Source of the DNA: Bodo saltans | Taxonomy: Eukaryota > Euglenozoa > Kinetoplastea > Eubodonida > Bodonidae | DNA length: 24,311 nt | Assembly (NCBI GenBank): GCA_001460835.1 | Contig: CYKH01001409.1 | Span: 36,015 to 60,325, forward strand | Direction: 5' to 3' | Shown here: positions 1 to 7,977 of the stretch, piece by piece | Layout: every line of letters starts with the position of its first letter | How positions within the stretch are numbered: the first letter of the stretch is position 1 | Program-made: the position numbers and the translations under genes | Notes under the pieces: generated by a model | What the model saw: only the letters and a program-made list of their open reading frames with translations | What the model was told of the DNA's origin: nothing | Databases searched by the model: none

Positions 1-1836
1 CTTATCGAAACACGACTCGCTGTCGTGGAGTTCTTTACGTACACACCCGCCCTGAACCTTTTTTCGTCCTTCAAGTCCTTTACCGAAGTGACGATCGGTG
101 GACGCATTGAGACATATGTGCAATCACAAAACTTCAAGCTCTGGACACCACATTTAGCAGGGTACACCGTGTTCTTCGTGATCTTTATGATATCGGTGCT
201 GTTGTATTCTTTTGCACTTGTACGAAATGTTCGCAGGGCAGCGCGAGTAGGAGCATTGTGGTCGCAGTGTCTCTTCTCCGGCTGGTTCTTTCTCGATGTC
301 GCCAACGTTCTGATTTTCTACGCCGCCTTCGTTGTGCACATTGTTTGGATCGCACAGAGTGTGTCGACGAATGTACAAGTGTGGTATCCGACGTTGGAGC
401 AACGAGATGCGTATCCGCAAGAGTTGGAGTTTGTTCTCTTTCTCTATCAGATGGAGCAATACTTCAATGCCACCAATACAGTGCTTTGTTTCCTCAAGTT
501 GATCAAGTTTACATCCCTTCACAGTGATGTGAGTGCCGTGATTGGAACGTTGCAGCGGGCCAAAGATACAATGCTAAGCGTCCTGATCATTTTCCTCCTT
601 GTGGTGCTTGCCTATGCTGTTGCCGGCACCATTGTCTTTGGTACGTTTCTCCCAGATGATTACAGCACGGTGACCAAGTCCTTCTCATCACTTCTTCGAC
701 TGCTTGTTGGTGACTTTGATTACGAATCGATGCGCCTGGTCAACGGCGCGATTGCTGGACTATTCTTTTGGAGCTTTGTCATTCTCGCACTATTCCTGAT
801 GCTGAGCTTTATTGTTGGTCTGTTGGCATCTGAGTTCGGTGAGGAGCGTGAGCGTATCGATGAAAGCAAGAAGAGAACGCTGCAACAAGAGGAACACGAC
901 AAGCGACTTCGAGAAGAAGCAGGCGACGCTCATCATCGGCCTCCTTCCCTTTCCACACGATTCAAGTTGTGGTGTAAGGCGCTACGAGCCGCCCCGAAAG
1001 ACACCATCCAAGAGAGATTCGATGTGATACTGTTGTGGATGAGAGCACCCCGCTACATGCGTCGACTGGAGCGAGCTCTCGTAGAGTACACAGCCGCTGA
1101 GGCATCCAAGTTTACTGCCGCCACGGCAGGTCTGGATGCGCGAGTGGTTGCCAAGAAGAGGAAGCAGTTACGCCGTCATCGAGTAACAGCAGAGAGGATG
1201 ATTGACATCGTCACGGAGTATCGCAAGAAGCCGATTCCCCGCTCATTGGTCGCCAATTTTTGGACAAGAGCCACCGCGGAGATGTCGTACGATAAAGAAG
1301 TATGCGACGACAATGCAGATGATGTTGCGTTACAAAGCATGAAAGACGCAGTCGATCATGTCTTGACGGATTTGTTTGGACTCGTCGCTGTTGGTTCCCG
1401 AGATGGCACCCTAGCGAACGCAGAACTTGAGCACTATCGATCTAGTAAGACCCTTTGGAATAGCATTCAAGATACAGCTGCCGCGGCACCTGGGGGTGCT
1501 TCCACAGCTGCTGATGACACGCAGGCAGAGCGCACCGCAGACGGCAACGGGACCTCTGCTACTGAGGGCGAGGGAGCGCAGCGGCGCCAGCAGTATTCAC
1601 TGAATAGCACCGCTGCTGCACATGAAGCACTTCAAGTTCGAGATGCGTTGTTGCACGAAGAACAACTGCAAACACAACTTCGTGCGCTTGATACAATGGT
1701 GTCACGCCTGGAGCTTTGTGTGTTGGAGGCTGTGATTGCCGTCAACCTTGGCCCTGATGCTTTGCGGCAATCAAATGTTCCCTCACCACCGACGGGCCGC
1801 CGTGAGCCCTCTGAGGGGCATCATGCTCCGTTTTAG
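1..1836 (+). CDS. Polycystin (PKD2/TRPP-like) cation channel, 5' partial
   Basis: This is the C-terminal two thirds of a polycystin-family channel; the frame is open from base 1, so the start lies outside the window and the GTG at 25 is an internal Val codon. In order: the end of the extracellular domain with a VEFFTYTPALNLF stretch (polycystins have a similar Y-N-x-N-x-NLF motif), hydrophobic helices at about nt 151-222 (S2), 259-354 (S3), 472-522 (S4, with FLKLIKF resembling the PKD2 S4 end and few charges), 571-648 (S5), a pore helix and filter at 664-720 (LLVGDFDY, aligning with LGD of PKD2), and S6 at 748-834. A charged coiled-coil-like stretch follows S6, then about 300 mostly polar residues with another heptad-like helix near nt 1620-1740. 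No EF-hand is evident. Polycystins are Ca2+-permeable or non-selective cation channels, often ciliary; flagellar location here is inference. Confidence 0.88.
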   Translation, partial: LIETRLAVVEFFTYTPALNLFSSFKSFTEVTIGGRIETYVQSQNFKLWTPHLAGYTVFFVIFMISVLLYSFALVRNVRRAARVGALWSQCLFSGWFFLDVANVLIFYAAFVVHIVWIAQSVSTNVQVWYPTLEQRDAYPQELEFVLFLYQMEQYFNATNTVLCFLKLIKFTSLHSDVSAVIGTLQRAKDTMLSVLIIFLLVVLAYAVAGTIVFGTFLPDDYSTVTKSFSSLLRLLVGDFDYESMRLVNGAIAGLFFWSFVILALFLMLSFIVGLLASEFGEERERIDESKKRTLQQEEHDKRLREEAGDAHHRPPSLSTRFKLWCKALRAAPKDTIQERFDVILLWMRAPRYMRRLERALVEYTAAEASKFTAATAGLDARVVAKKRKQLRRHRVTAERMIDIVTEYRKKPIPRSLVANFWTRATAEMSYDKEVCDDNADDVALQSMKDAVDHVLTDLFGLVAVGSRDGTLANAELEHYRSSKTLWNSIQDTAAAAPGGASTAADDTQAERTADGNGTSATEGEGAQRRQQYSLNSTAAAHEALQVRDALLHEEQLQTQLRALDTMVSRLELCVLEAVIAVNLGPDALRQSNVPSPPTGRREPSEGHHAPF

Positions 1837-1947
1837 TGATTGAAGAGGATCGTGTTTGTTCACTCTCACGTTCGATAGATCATCGTTCCAATACATATTT
1901 TGTTCACACACTGTTCAGTGACGATAAATTTCCCCACACGGTAGGCA

Positions 1948-1989
1948 TTTCGATTTCATTTCATTTGCATTTGTTTTGTCAAAGCATAG
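1948..1989 (+). promoter_or_regulatory. Candidate spliced-leader acceptor for the cytochrome b5 reductase gene
   Basis: A T-rich tract at 1948-1980 is followed by AG at 1983-1984 and 1988-1989, giving a short 5' UTR of about 56-61 nt before the ATG at 2045. The reading frame is open upstream to a TTG at 1976, but that codon lies inside the tract, so it is not a credible start. Confidence 0.5.
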
Positions 1990-2044
1990 TCAAGTTCGGA
2001 AAGGACGAGAGAAATCAAATTTTAGGACAACCTTAAGAGGGAAA

Positions 2045-2941
2045 ATGCTCAGGGCACTTTCACTCCTCGGCGCCAGCGCCTTCATTGGTGGTGCCACACA
2101 CGCTGCGTACGTCAGTGAATCTAGTGCCGCTGCGGTTGCATGCAAACCTGCAGCAAAGAACGAGTGCGCCTTCTCGCCCGATGAGTTCCGTGGCTTCAAG
2201 CTCATCAGCTCTCGGTACGAATCTCACGACACCAGGCGATTCTACTTTGCCCTCGATGGCGACTCCACCATGAATCTTCCTTTCGCATCGTGCGTTGTGT
2301 GCAAGTACACCGATGTCGACGGCAAGGACATTACCCGCCCCTACACCCCCATTAGCGACAACTCCACCAAAGGGCGTTTCGAGCTTCTCATTAAGAAGTA
2401 CCCCAAGTCTAAAATGGGCACCCACATCTTCCAGCTGCGCCAGGGCGAAGAGCTCCTCGTCAAGGGCCCGTTCAAGAAGTTCGACTACTCCGTCAATCAG
2501 TGGTCACACGTCGGCATGATTGCCGGAGGCACTGGCATCGCCCCTATGTTCCAGGTCATCCAGGGCATGCTGCAGAACCCCAAAGATAAGACGAAGATCT
2601 CACTCGTGTACGCGAATAACGCTAGACGCGACATTCTCCTCGCGAATGAGCTTACCGAGTACCAGAAGACCTACCCTAACTTCAACCTCTACATTACCCT
2701 GCTGGAGGTGCCAAAGCGGTGGTTGGGCGGCATTGGCTACATCAATAAGGAGATGGTCGAGGCCTTCATGCCCAAGCCCGGTGAGAAGAATACGAAGATT
2801 CTTGTGTGCGGTCCCCCACCGATGATGAAGGTGATTTCTGGCGACAAGGAGTTCCCCGCAGGTAAGGCACCCATCCAGGGCACCCTATCCGGTCTGCTGA
2901 AGGATATGGGATACACCGAGGCCCAGGTGTTCAAGTACTAG
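2045..2941 (+). CDS. NADH-cytochrome b5 reductase
   Basis: FAD flavoprotein that passes electrons from NADH to cytochrome b5 or similar heme acceptors. The 298-residue protein starts at the ATG at 2045. An N-terminal hydrophobic stretch (about residues 2-21) looks like a signal anchor, as in Mcr1-type enzymes of the mitochondrial outer membrane or ER enzymes; which membrane is not decidable. The FAD-binding motif RPYTP is at 98-102, the pyridine-nucleotide GGTGIAP motif at 161-167, and the C-terminal CGPPPMM motif at 255-261. Length and motif order are normal for the family and nothing appears missing. Codon use is strongly biased to C-ending codons and AAG for Lys, like the uL13 gene, suggesting high expression. 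A MAPR-type heme protein lies at 22394-22858, but linkage in a kinetoplastid array is weak evidence of partnership. Confidence 0.93.
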   Translation: MLRALSLLGASAFIGGATHAAYVSESSAAAVACKPAAKNECAFSPDEFRGFKLISSRYESHDTRRFYFALDGDSTMNLPFASCVVCKYTDVDGKDITRPYTPISDNSTKGRFELLIKKYPKSKMGTHIFQLRQGEELLVKGPFKKFDYSVNQWSHVGMIAGGTGIAPMFQVIQGMLQNPKDKTKISLVYANNARRDILLANELTEYQKTYPNFNLYITLLEVPKRWLGGIGYINKEMVEAFMPKPGEKNTKILVCGPPPMMKVISGDKEFPAGKAPIQGTLSGLLKDMGYTEAQVFKY

Positions 2942-3570
2942 GACATTGTGTGGTGTTTGCCCCTTGTCACGTAGAAAACACACTCTGCACGTCGTTGTCA
3001 AACCCCCTTTGCTCCTCTCCCGGTTCCACATTGTACTGTCTGCAGCTGTGCATTCATACTTGTTGTTGTTGTTGCGGTAAGCACCCGTCGTTCGCTCGGC
3101 ATTGAAGTGAAGGCAACTACATGTCTTTTTTTTTCTGTTTTCCTCCCTATGTCTTTGTTGTTTTTATGGGCTCATTTTTTTTCTTTCCTTTTGCTTGGGT
3201 TTCAATTTTGTTGACGCTACCAATGTCGAATTGTAAAACGTGAGGTTTGCCAACAAGAAGAAAAAGTGGTGACAGGGAGTAGTTGTTAGGGCAGTGAAGC
3301 GGTGCAGAAATTTTCTGCTGAGCAAGGAAGTGTGTGTGCGAGATGATGCGGCTGAGTTAACAACTCACAACAACCAACACATTCAAAGTGCTGCTATGAT
3401 GCATGATGTCCTGCACGACTCCATTTTATTGTGCCATTCGTTCTACTGCCTTTTTTTCTCTCTTTTTACAAATTCTCCATACAAAAAAACTCACTTGAGT
3501 GAGTTCAATCGTCATCACACAACACCTTATTTTAAGCAAACTACCAACCACCTCCCACAATCGTCGAAGG
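2942..3570 (+). other. Intergenic region with two polypyrimidine tracts
   Basis: No gene is supported in this 629-nt gap. It holds a first group of T/C-rich tracts at about 3124-3215 and a second at 3437-3468. The second is followed by AG at 3498-3499, the likely trans-splice acceptor for the LOG-family gene, leaving a 5' UTR of about 71 nt. After the first group only tiny ORFs occur, such as a 6-codon one from the ATG at 3223. An open frame at 3294-3821 runs into the LOG gene out of phase and has no family resemblance. Confidence 0.6.
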
Positions 3571-4590
3571 ATGTCTGCACCCGTCGACTCTCCATACACC
3601 ATGAAGGATCAGGACAAGGACGCGAAGGCGCTCAAGCCCACGACCAAGTCGTACATGAACAAGCACTTTCTCAAGTCTCACGACGCCCGCATCATCCGTA
3701 TTCTATGCGAGTTCCAGGAGCCCGCACAGCGCCTCAACAAGCACCAGGTGAAGGGAACCATTTTATTCTTTGGCTCTGCTCGCGCGATGCGCAAGGAAGA
3801 CTTCGTCAAGACATACGCTGACATTGAGCGCCAGCACGCCGCTTCATTTGATGAGGCCACCAAGGCCACGTTGTCTGAGAAGCTTGCCGGCTTCAAGCGC
3901 GTGGAGTGGATGTGCGAGTGGGTCGACAAGTCTGAGGAGCTTGCCCGCATCCTCACGCACTGGGCTCTTACCTCAGAAACCCTTCGCAACCAAATGTCTC
4001 GCATTCCGGACTACCTTGACGTGTGCGAGGCGGATGCCCTTGAGAATGGCCAGCCCCTAGTCGTCACCACTGGTGGTGGTCCCGGCATCATGGAGGCCGC
4101 CAACAAAGGTGCCGCCTCTGTCCCAGGCGCCAAGACCATGGGCATGGGTATCTCCCTTCCCTTCGAAAACGGTCTGAACCCTTACGTCTCTGACGGCCTC
4201 GAGTTCGAGTTCCACTATTTCTTTACTCGTAAGTTCTGGATGATGTACAGCGCTCGCGCACTCATTATTGCTCCTGGTGGCTTCGGAACGATGGACGAGC
4301 TGTTCGAGCTGATGACCCTCAAGCAGACCAAGAAGATCCCAGACCTGCCGATTGTGCTGCTCTGCTCCACCTTCTGGAAGACCGTCGTGAATTGGCAAGC
4401 ACTTGCCGACTTCGGCACTGTCTCACAGAAGGAAGTGGACTCACTCATCTTCGCCGACACCCCCGAGGAGGCCCTGACACACATTAAGGCATTCTTCGAG
4501 AAGAACGCTGATGGTGCCAAGTACACCCTTCCCAGCCCTCAGTCGAAGCCTGTTAACCATGGTGACGCCCCTAGCCCACTTAAGGTCTAA
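3571..4590 (+). CDS. LOG-family (lysine decarboxylase-like) nucleotide phosphoribohydrolase-like protein
   Basis: A Rossmann-type protein of the LOG / former 'lysine decarboxylase-like' family. Characterised members remove ribose 5'-phosphate from nucleoside 5'-monophosphates, including cytokinin precursors. The 339-residue protein starts at the ATG at 3571; the open frame upstream begins at a GTG overlapping the splice acceptor. It shows FFGSAR at 66-71, TGGGPGIMEAANKGA at 167-181, an FHYFFTRK segment at 214-221 and the hallmark PGGFGTMDE at 235-243, which carries the catalytic-site Glu. About 95 residues separate the first two motifs, longer than in plant LOGs of about 200 residues; the pattern resembles the longer bacterial members. 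The last 25 residues are polar. Codon use is very biased and resembles uL13. The family is confident; the substrate is unknown. Confidence 0.9.
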   Translation: MSAPVDSPYTMKDQDKDAKALKPTTKSYMNKHFLKSHDARIIRILCEFQEPAQRLNKHQVKGTILFFGSARAMRKEDFVKTYADIERQHAASFDEATKATLSEKLAGFKRVEWMCEWVDKSEELARILTHWALTSETLRNQMSRIPDYLDVCEADALENGQPLVVTTGGGPGIMEAANKGAASVPGAKTMGMGISLPFENGLNPYVSDGLEFEFHYFFTRKFWMMYSARALIIAPGGFGTMDELFELMTLKQTKKIPDLPIVLLCSTFWKTVVNWQALADFGTVSQKEVDSLIFADTPEEALTHIKAFFEKNADGAKYTLPSPQSKPVNHGDAPSPLKV

Positions 4591-4998
4591 AGGCGCGTTT
4601 CCATTCTTTAAAAGGCGGAGGATGACCTCATAGCAGCTTAGTTGCAGCTTGGGGTACAGAGAAGAAGAAGATGTGCACTCTTCCCGAGCAGAGAAATGCA
4701 TCTCTATCAAAACAACAAACACGAAAACAAATTTCGATCTTTTTTTCCTTTTTTTTTTTTGTTTCGGTTATTCTGCGCGACCATTTCCATTTGCGTAAAG
4801 AAACAAACGTGTGGCTTCTGTTTTGGGTGTGTGCCAATGGCGAATAGAGATATTGCGTGATTGGGTCTGATTCGTGTATTTTCTTGCTATCTTTTATGTT
4901 GGTGGAGAGTAATGTGTGTGGGCCGAGGTGCAGTGCCTGTCTTACAGTAAGTAACCCATCACAATACCCCCAAAAGGCCAACACCCACTCATAGGAAT
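4591..4998 (+). promoter_or_regulatory. Intergenic region with a strong polypyrimidine tract and AG
   Basis: This 408-nt gap contains a long, almost pure T/C run at about 4733-4770, followed by AG at 4799-4800, the best candidate trans-splice acceptor for the gene at 4999. That would give a leader of about 198 nt with at least one upstream ATG (4837) heading a very short frame. No RNA gene or coding sequence is recognisable here. Confidence 0.5.
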
Positions 4999-7701
4999 AT
5001 GATCGTTCCCAGCGGCTGTCCTCCCATGGACCCCACTTCCACCACAAAACGGAGGAGGGGAGTCGCCCCTCTCTCCCTCACCTGCCTCACCACCAGCACA
5101 TCAACACCAGCAAGCAAAGATATCGCCTCTCAGCGGAGTCCCACTCCATACTTAGCGGACGATGCCGATTACGCTGCGTTCCGGCAACAAGAAGTCACGT
5201 GGCTGCGTATGATGCATGACCACGTCACAAAAGCTCTTCCCAAGGACGTCTACTTCGATCCCACACTCCGCAAAACGAACGAAGCCGCATTGCTTGCAAT
5301 GGAGGTGGACAAAGCATCCGAGGCGATCATGACGACCCAAGAAGACAAAAGAAGCAGACGAATTGCAAGGAAAGCAACCCTCGGTGCTGAGGGGGTTCAA
5401 GATGAGAGCAGCTTAGCAACCCTCGGTGCTGAGGGGGTTCAAGATGAGAGCAGCTTCCCGACGTCGTCGAGCGTCACCGACTCAAAAACTGATGTGAGCG
5501 CTAAGAAGACTGCTGCCTCACCCACCCCGCCTGTCTCACCAACCGTGTTGTGGGGGAAAGCACTTAACGGTGACATGCTTCGGCGTGTGTTCACCTCCGT
5601 CCAACGATTTCGTGCAAGGGGCGATGAGAAGGCACTTGACCTCGCTGCTCGTGTGATTGATAGAATGTTGTCCCTCCGCAAGCCGAGGATGTTGCGGTGT
5701 CTTCTCCGCAGCTACTTGGACGACGTGATGCTTCTCTTGCAAGTATTGTACCCATCTCTGAGCAAGAGGAGAAGCGGAGGCTTTCCAGAGGCGTTGCTGA
5801 CGTCGGTAGCGACAATCCACAGCACCGCCCAACCAGCGGCGAAAGGTACCACCACCACGCCGTCACCATCTTCCAACGTGCCCTCCACTGTCAAATCTCT
5901 ATCGATAGGCGACACCCCTAGAGTCAAACACGCGGCAATCGGCCTGAGACCTTTCGCCACCCTTTCCAAACTCAGTTGCCACATGGCCACCATTGAAGAC
6001 CTTGTCGATGCAGTAATTCCTCCCTGCGATGACACAACCTTCTGCGGGCTGCAGGAATTCTCTGAGAGGCTCAACGCAATGATGTCCATTGAAATCTGTA
6101 AGTGCCGCTTAATTCCAATTGCCTGTGATGCTCTTCGCACTTCGAATTATACGACCCCGTCATCTTCCCCTCTGGTGAATGTGCCAGAGTTGGGCATCGA
6201 CGACGCGGTCAGAGTGTGGAGCACCCTGCATGAAGCGACCACACGGCTACAGTTGTTTATCAGCAGTCACTGTGAAGGCGACGATGACGATGGCGAAGAT
6301 TCCGCTAGCGACTCGGACACAGCGACGTCGACTGCAAGGGCCCTAGACCTCAAGGAAGACGGAGAGGGCAGCAGTCGAACGGCAGACTCTACCGCGGCGT
6401 GGAAGCCGATGCTGCGTGATGTCGTCAAAGAATCGAAGCTCTTCGGGTCTATTTGTGCCGGCCTCAGTGCTTCCCCCTCATCCCTTCAATCCACACACGG
6501 CGAAGCCACGAGCGGCTACGCAGCCTCTTGGGTACGACGCAAGAGGCTTGCGGCAATGACGCTTCGCACCCTTACTCAAGATAAAGAGACGCTGCACTAC
6601 CTGCAGACAGTGTGTTCACTGTATCCACATGTCTGGGACTACATACTGCCGAGCTTGGTGGACAGTGATTTGTGCTTGAGACAAGAAGTGTATGATTGTG
6701 TGCTGGCGCTGATCTCTAATGTCGAGGGAGATGAAAGCTTTCTCGGGACAAAGATCAAGTGGATTCTGATCAACAGCTTCCAAGATAGAATGCTTGCGTG
6801 CGTGGACATCTCTGCTGAACCGTTGCTCGTAAGCAGCGCTGGATCTGGTTCTCCCACCCGTCGCAGTCGCAACTCTATCAACAACAACGGCTTGGAAAAT
6901 GTACACCTCCAGCAAGTTGCTCCCTTCTCGCGACACAGCTCACAACAAGCCCTCGCACTCATATCCGAACTACTGTACGCTGTTCACGGGGATAAGTGCA
7001 GCAGCAGCAGTTCCTCCTCAGCACAGCAGCCGCAGCAGCCAGTCATCCCCCCAGCAGATATGGAGTCCTACATTACATTCCATAAGTCTGCCATCACGCT
7101 GATTGTGGATCGCTTAGAACATTTCTTCCTCCACACAGCGCAGCAGCCCAACAAACGGCAACGGGATGGAAGTGTCATCCAAAGTGCAACTCATTTGGGT
7201 TTGGGTGTACGAGGGTATCAACCTCTACTGGCAGAATTGCTGCAGCATGTGAGATCTGTAGTGGTCTACACGAAGCGAGAACGCCACCGCTCACAATTTC
7301 CCGAGGTAACGCCAGACACTCGCCGCGGTCTCGCAGATGAGTCGCCAACTTCTGGAAACATTGCCTCGACATCGACATCAGATGCACCTTCGACTTTAAT
7401 AGGAAGGCTGTACGGCACCATTTGCGGAGTGGCCAAGAAGATACACACAACGAGCGCCCAATCTCTCGAACTGTTTGGGGGTGCCCCAGAGAAACTCTCG
7501 TTTCCACTCCTTGAGCGAGTACTGCCTGACGATCTGAAGGAACGGTTGCTGCGAGTGATAGAACGGTGTGTGGAGCCTCCTAGCCCAACGGACGGATCCC
7601 ACCACCACAGGCGACCAAAAAAGAATTTGCTGCACGGCGTCTGCATGGAGCTAAAACTAAGCGTGCCCTCCTTCGAATCCAAGAGAGCAGCTCGAAAATA
7701 G
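4999..7701 (+). CDS. Hypothetical large protein, probably alpha-helical repeat (HEAT/ARM-like)
   Basis: I do not recognise the family. The 900-residue frame has two possible starts, ATG 4999 and ATG 5026 (the latter begins MDPTSTTKRRRG); the first is used by default. The N-terminal 200 residues are polar and include a perfect-phase 14-residue tandem duplication (residues 126-153). Leu-rich amphipathic segments follow, especially around nt 5560-5760 and 6530-6830 (for example LYPHVWDYILPSLVDSDL), suggestive of HEAT/ARM-type helical packing. Low-complexity linkers interrupt them: an Asp/Glu/Ser acidic stretch near nt 6277-6320, a Ser run then Gln/Pro near 7000-7040, and His-His-His with basic residues near the C-terminus. 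Several short basic clusters (KRRRG, NKRQR) could be nuclear signals. There are no membrane helices. Codon use is unbiased, unlike the two genes upstream. Confidence 0.75.
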   Translation: MIVPSGCPPMDPTSTTKRRRGVAPLSLTCLTTSTSTPASKDIASQRSPTPYLADDADYAAFRQQEVTWLRMMHDHVTKALPKDVYFDPTLRKTNEAALLAMEVDKASEAIMTTQEDKRSRRIARKATLGAEGVQDESSLATLGAEGVQDESSFPTSSSVTDSKTDVSAKKTAASPTPPVSPTVLWGKALNGDMLRRVFTSVQRFRARGDEKALDLAARVIDRMLSLRKPRMLRCLLRSYLDDVMLLLQVLYPSLSKRRSGGFPEALLTSVATIHSTAQPAAKGTTTTPSPSSNVPSTVKSLSIGDTPRVKHAAIGLRPFATLSKLSCHMATIEDLVDAVIPPCDDTTFCGLQEFSERLNAMMSIEICKCRLIPIACDALRTSNYTTPSSSPLVNVPELGIDDAVRVWSTLHEATTRLQLFISSHCEGDDDDGEDSASDSDTATSTARALDLKEDGEGSSRTADSTAAWKPMLRDVVKESKLFGSICAGLSASPSSLQSTHGEATSGYAASWVRRKRLAAMTLRTLTQDKETLHYLQTVCSLYPHVWDYILPSLVDSDLCLRQEVYDCVLALISNVEGDESFLGTKIKWILINSFQDRMLACVDISAEPLLVSSAGSGSPTRRSRNSINNNGLENVHLQQVAPFSRHSSQQALALISELLYAVHGDKCSSSSSSSAQQPQQPVIPPADMESYITFHKSAITLIVDRLEHFFLHTAQQPNKRQRDGSVIQSATHLGLGVRGYQPLLAELLQHVRSVVVYTKRERHRSQFPEVTPDTRRGLADESPTSGNIASTSTSDAPSTLIGRLYGTICGVAKKIHTTSAQSLELFGGAPEKLSFPLLERVLPDDLKERLLRVIERCVEPPSPTDGSHHHRRPKKNLLHGVCMELKLSVPSFESKRAARK
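5374..5457. repeat. 42-bp tandem duplication, two copies, in frame
   Basis: Copies at 5374-5415 and 5416-5457 are identical except for the last base (A versus C). Each encodes 14 residues, ATLGAEGVQDESSL and ATLGAEGVQDESSF, so the reading frame is kept. Confidence 0.95.
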
Positions 7702-7728
7702 AAATACAGCTGTGAAAGTGGATGATAA

Positions 7729-7750
7729 ACACACACACACACACACACAC
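7729..7750. repeat. (AC)11 microsatellite
   Basis: An uninterrupted dinucleotide run lies 28 nt beyond the stop of the preceding gene, in its probable 3' UTR. No function is indicated. Confidence 0.95.
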
Positions 7751-7838
7751 CTCATAGAAGAGAATAAATTGATGACACGCAATGCGTGTGTGAGTGCAAC
7801 ATCACGCGATGCCCAAAGCGAGTTGTAATGATCCGTGT

Positions 7839-7863
7839 CACTTCTTTTTGTCTTTCGACGCAG
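7839..7863 (+). promoter_or_regulatory. Candidate spliced-leader acceptor for the WD40 gene
   Basis: A pyrimidine-rich stretch (about 7840-7857) ends in CAG at 7861-7863. The 114-nt leader to the ATG at 7978 contains no other ATG, supporting that start. Confidence 0.55.
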
Positions 7864-7977
7864 TTAGGGGACAAATAGGCAACTTTCTTGACAATTCTAG
7901 AGGTTTAGCAGAATCACTTCGAACGGTGTGCGAACTCAGTAGACGCACACAGCAGACAAAATACACATCACTAACAT

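Noticed and set aside
1976-2044. N-terminal extension of cytochrome b5 reductase
   Set aside because: The codon at 1976 is TTG within a polypyrimidine tract; the ATG at 2045 gives a normal signal-anchor start.
3294-3821. 175-codon + strand frame overlapping the LOG gene start
   Set aside because: It crosses the polypyrimidine tract and splice acceptor and then reads the LOG gene out of phase; there is no family resemblance.
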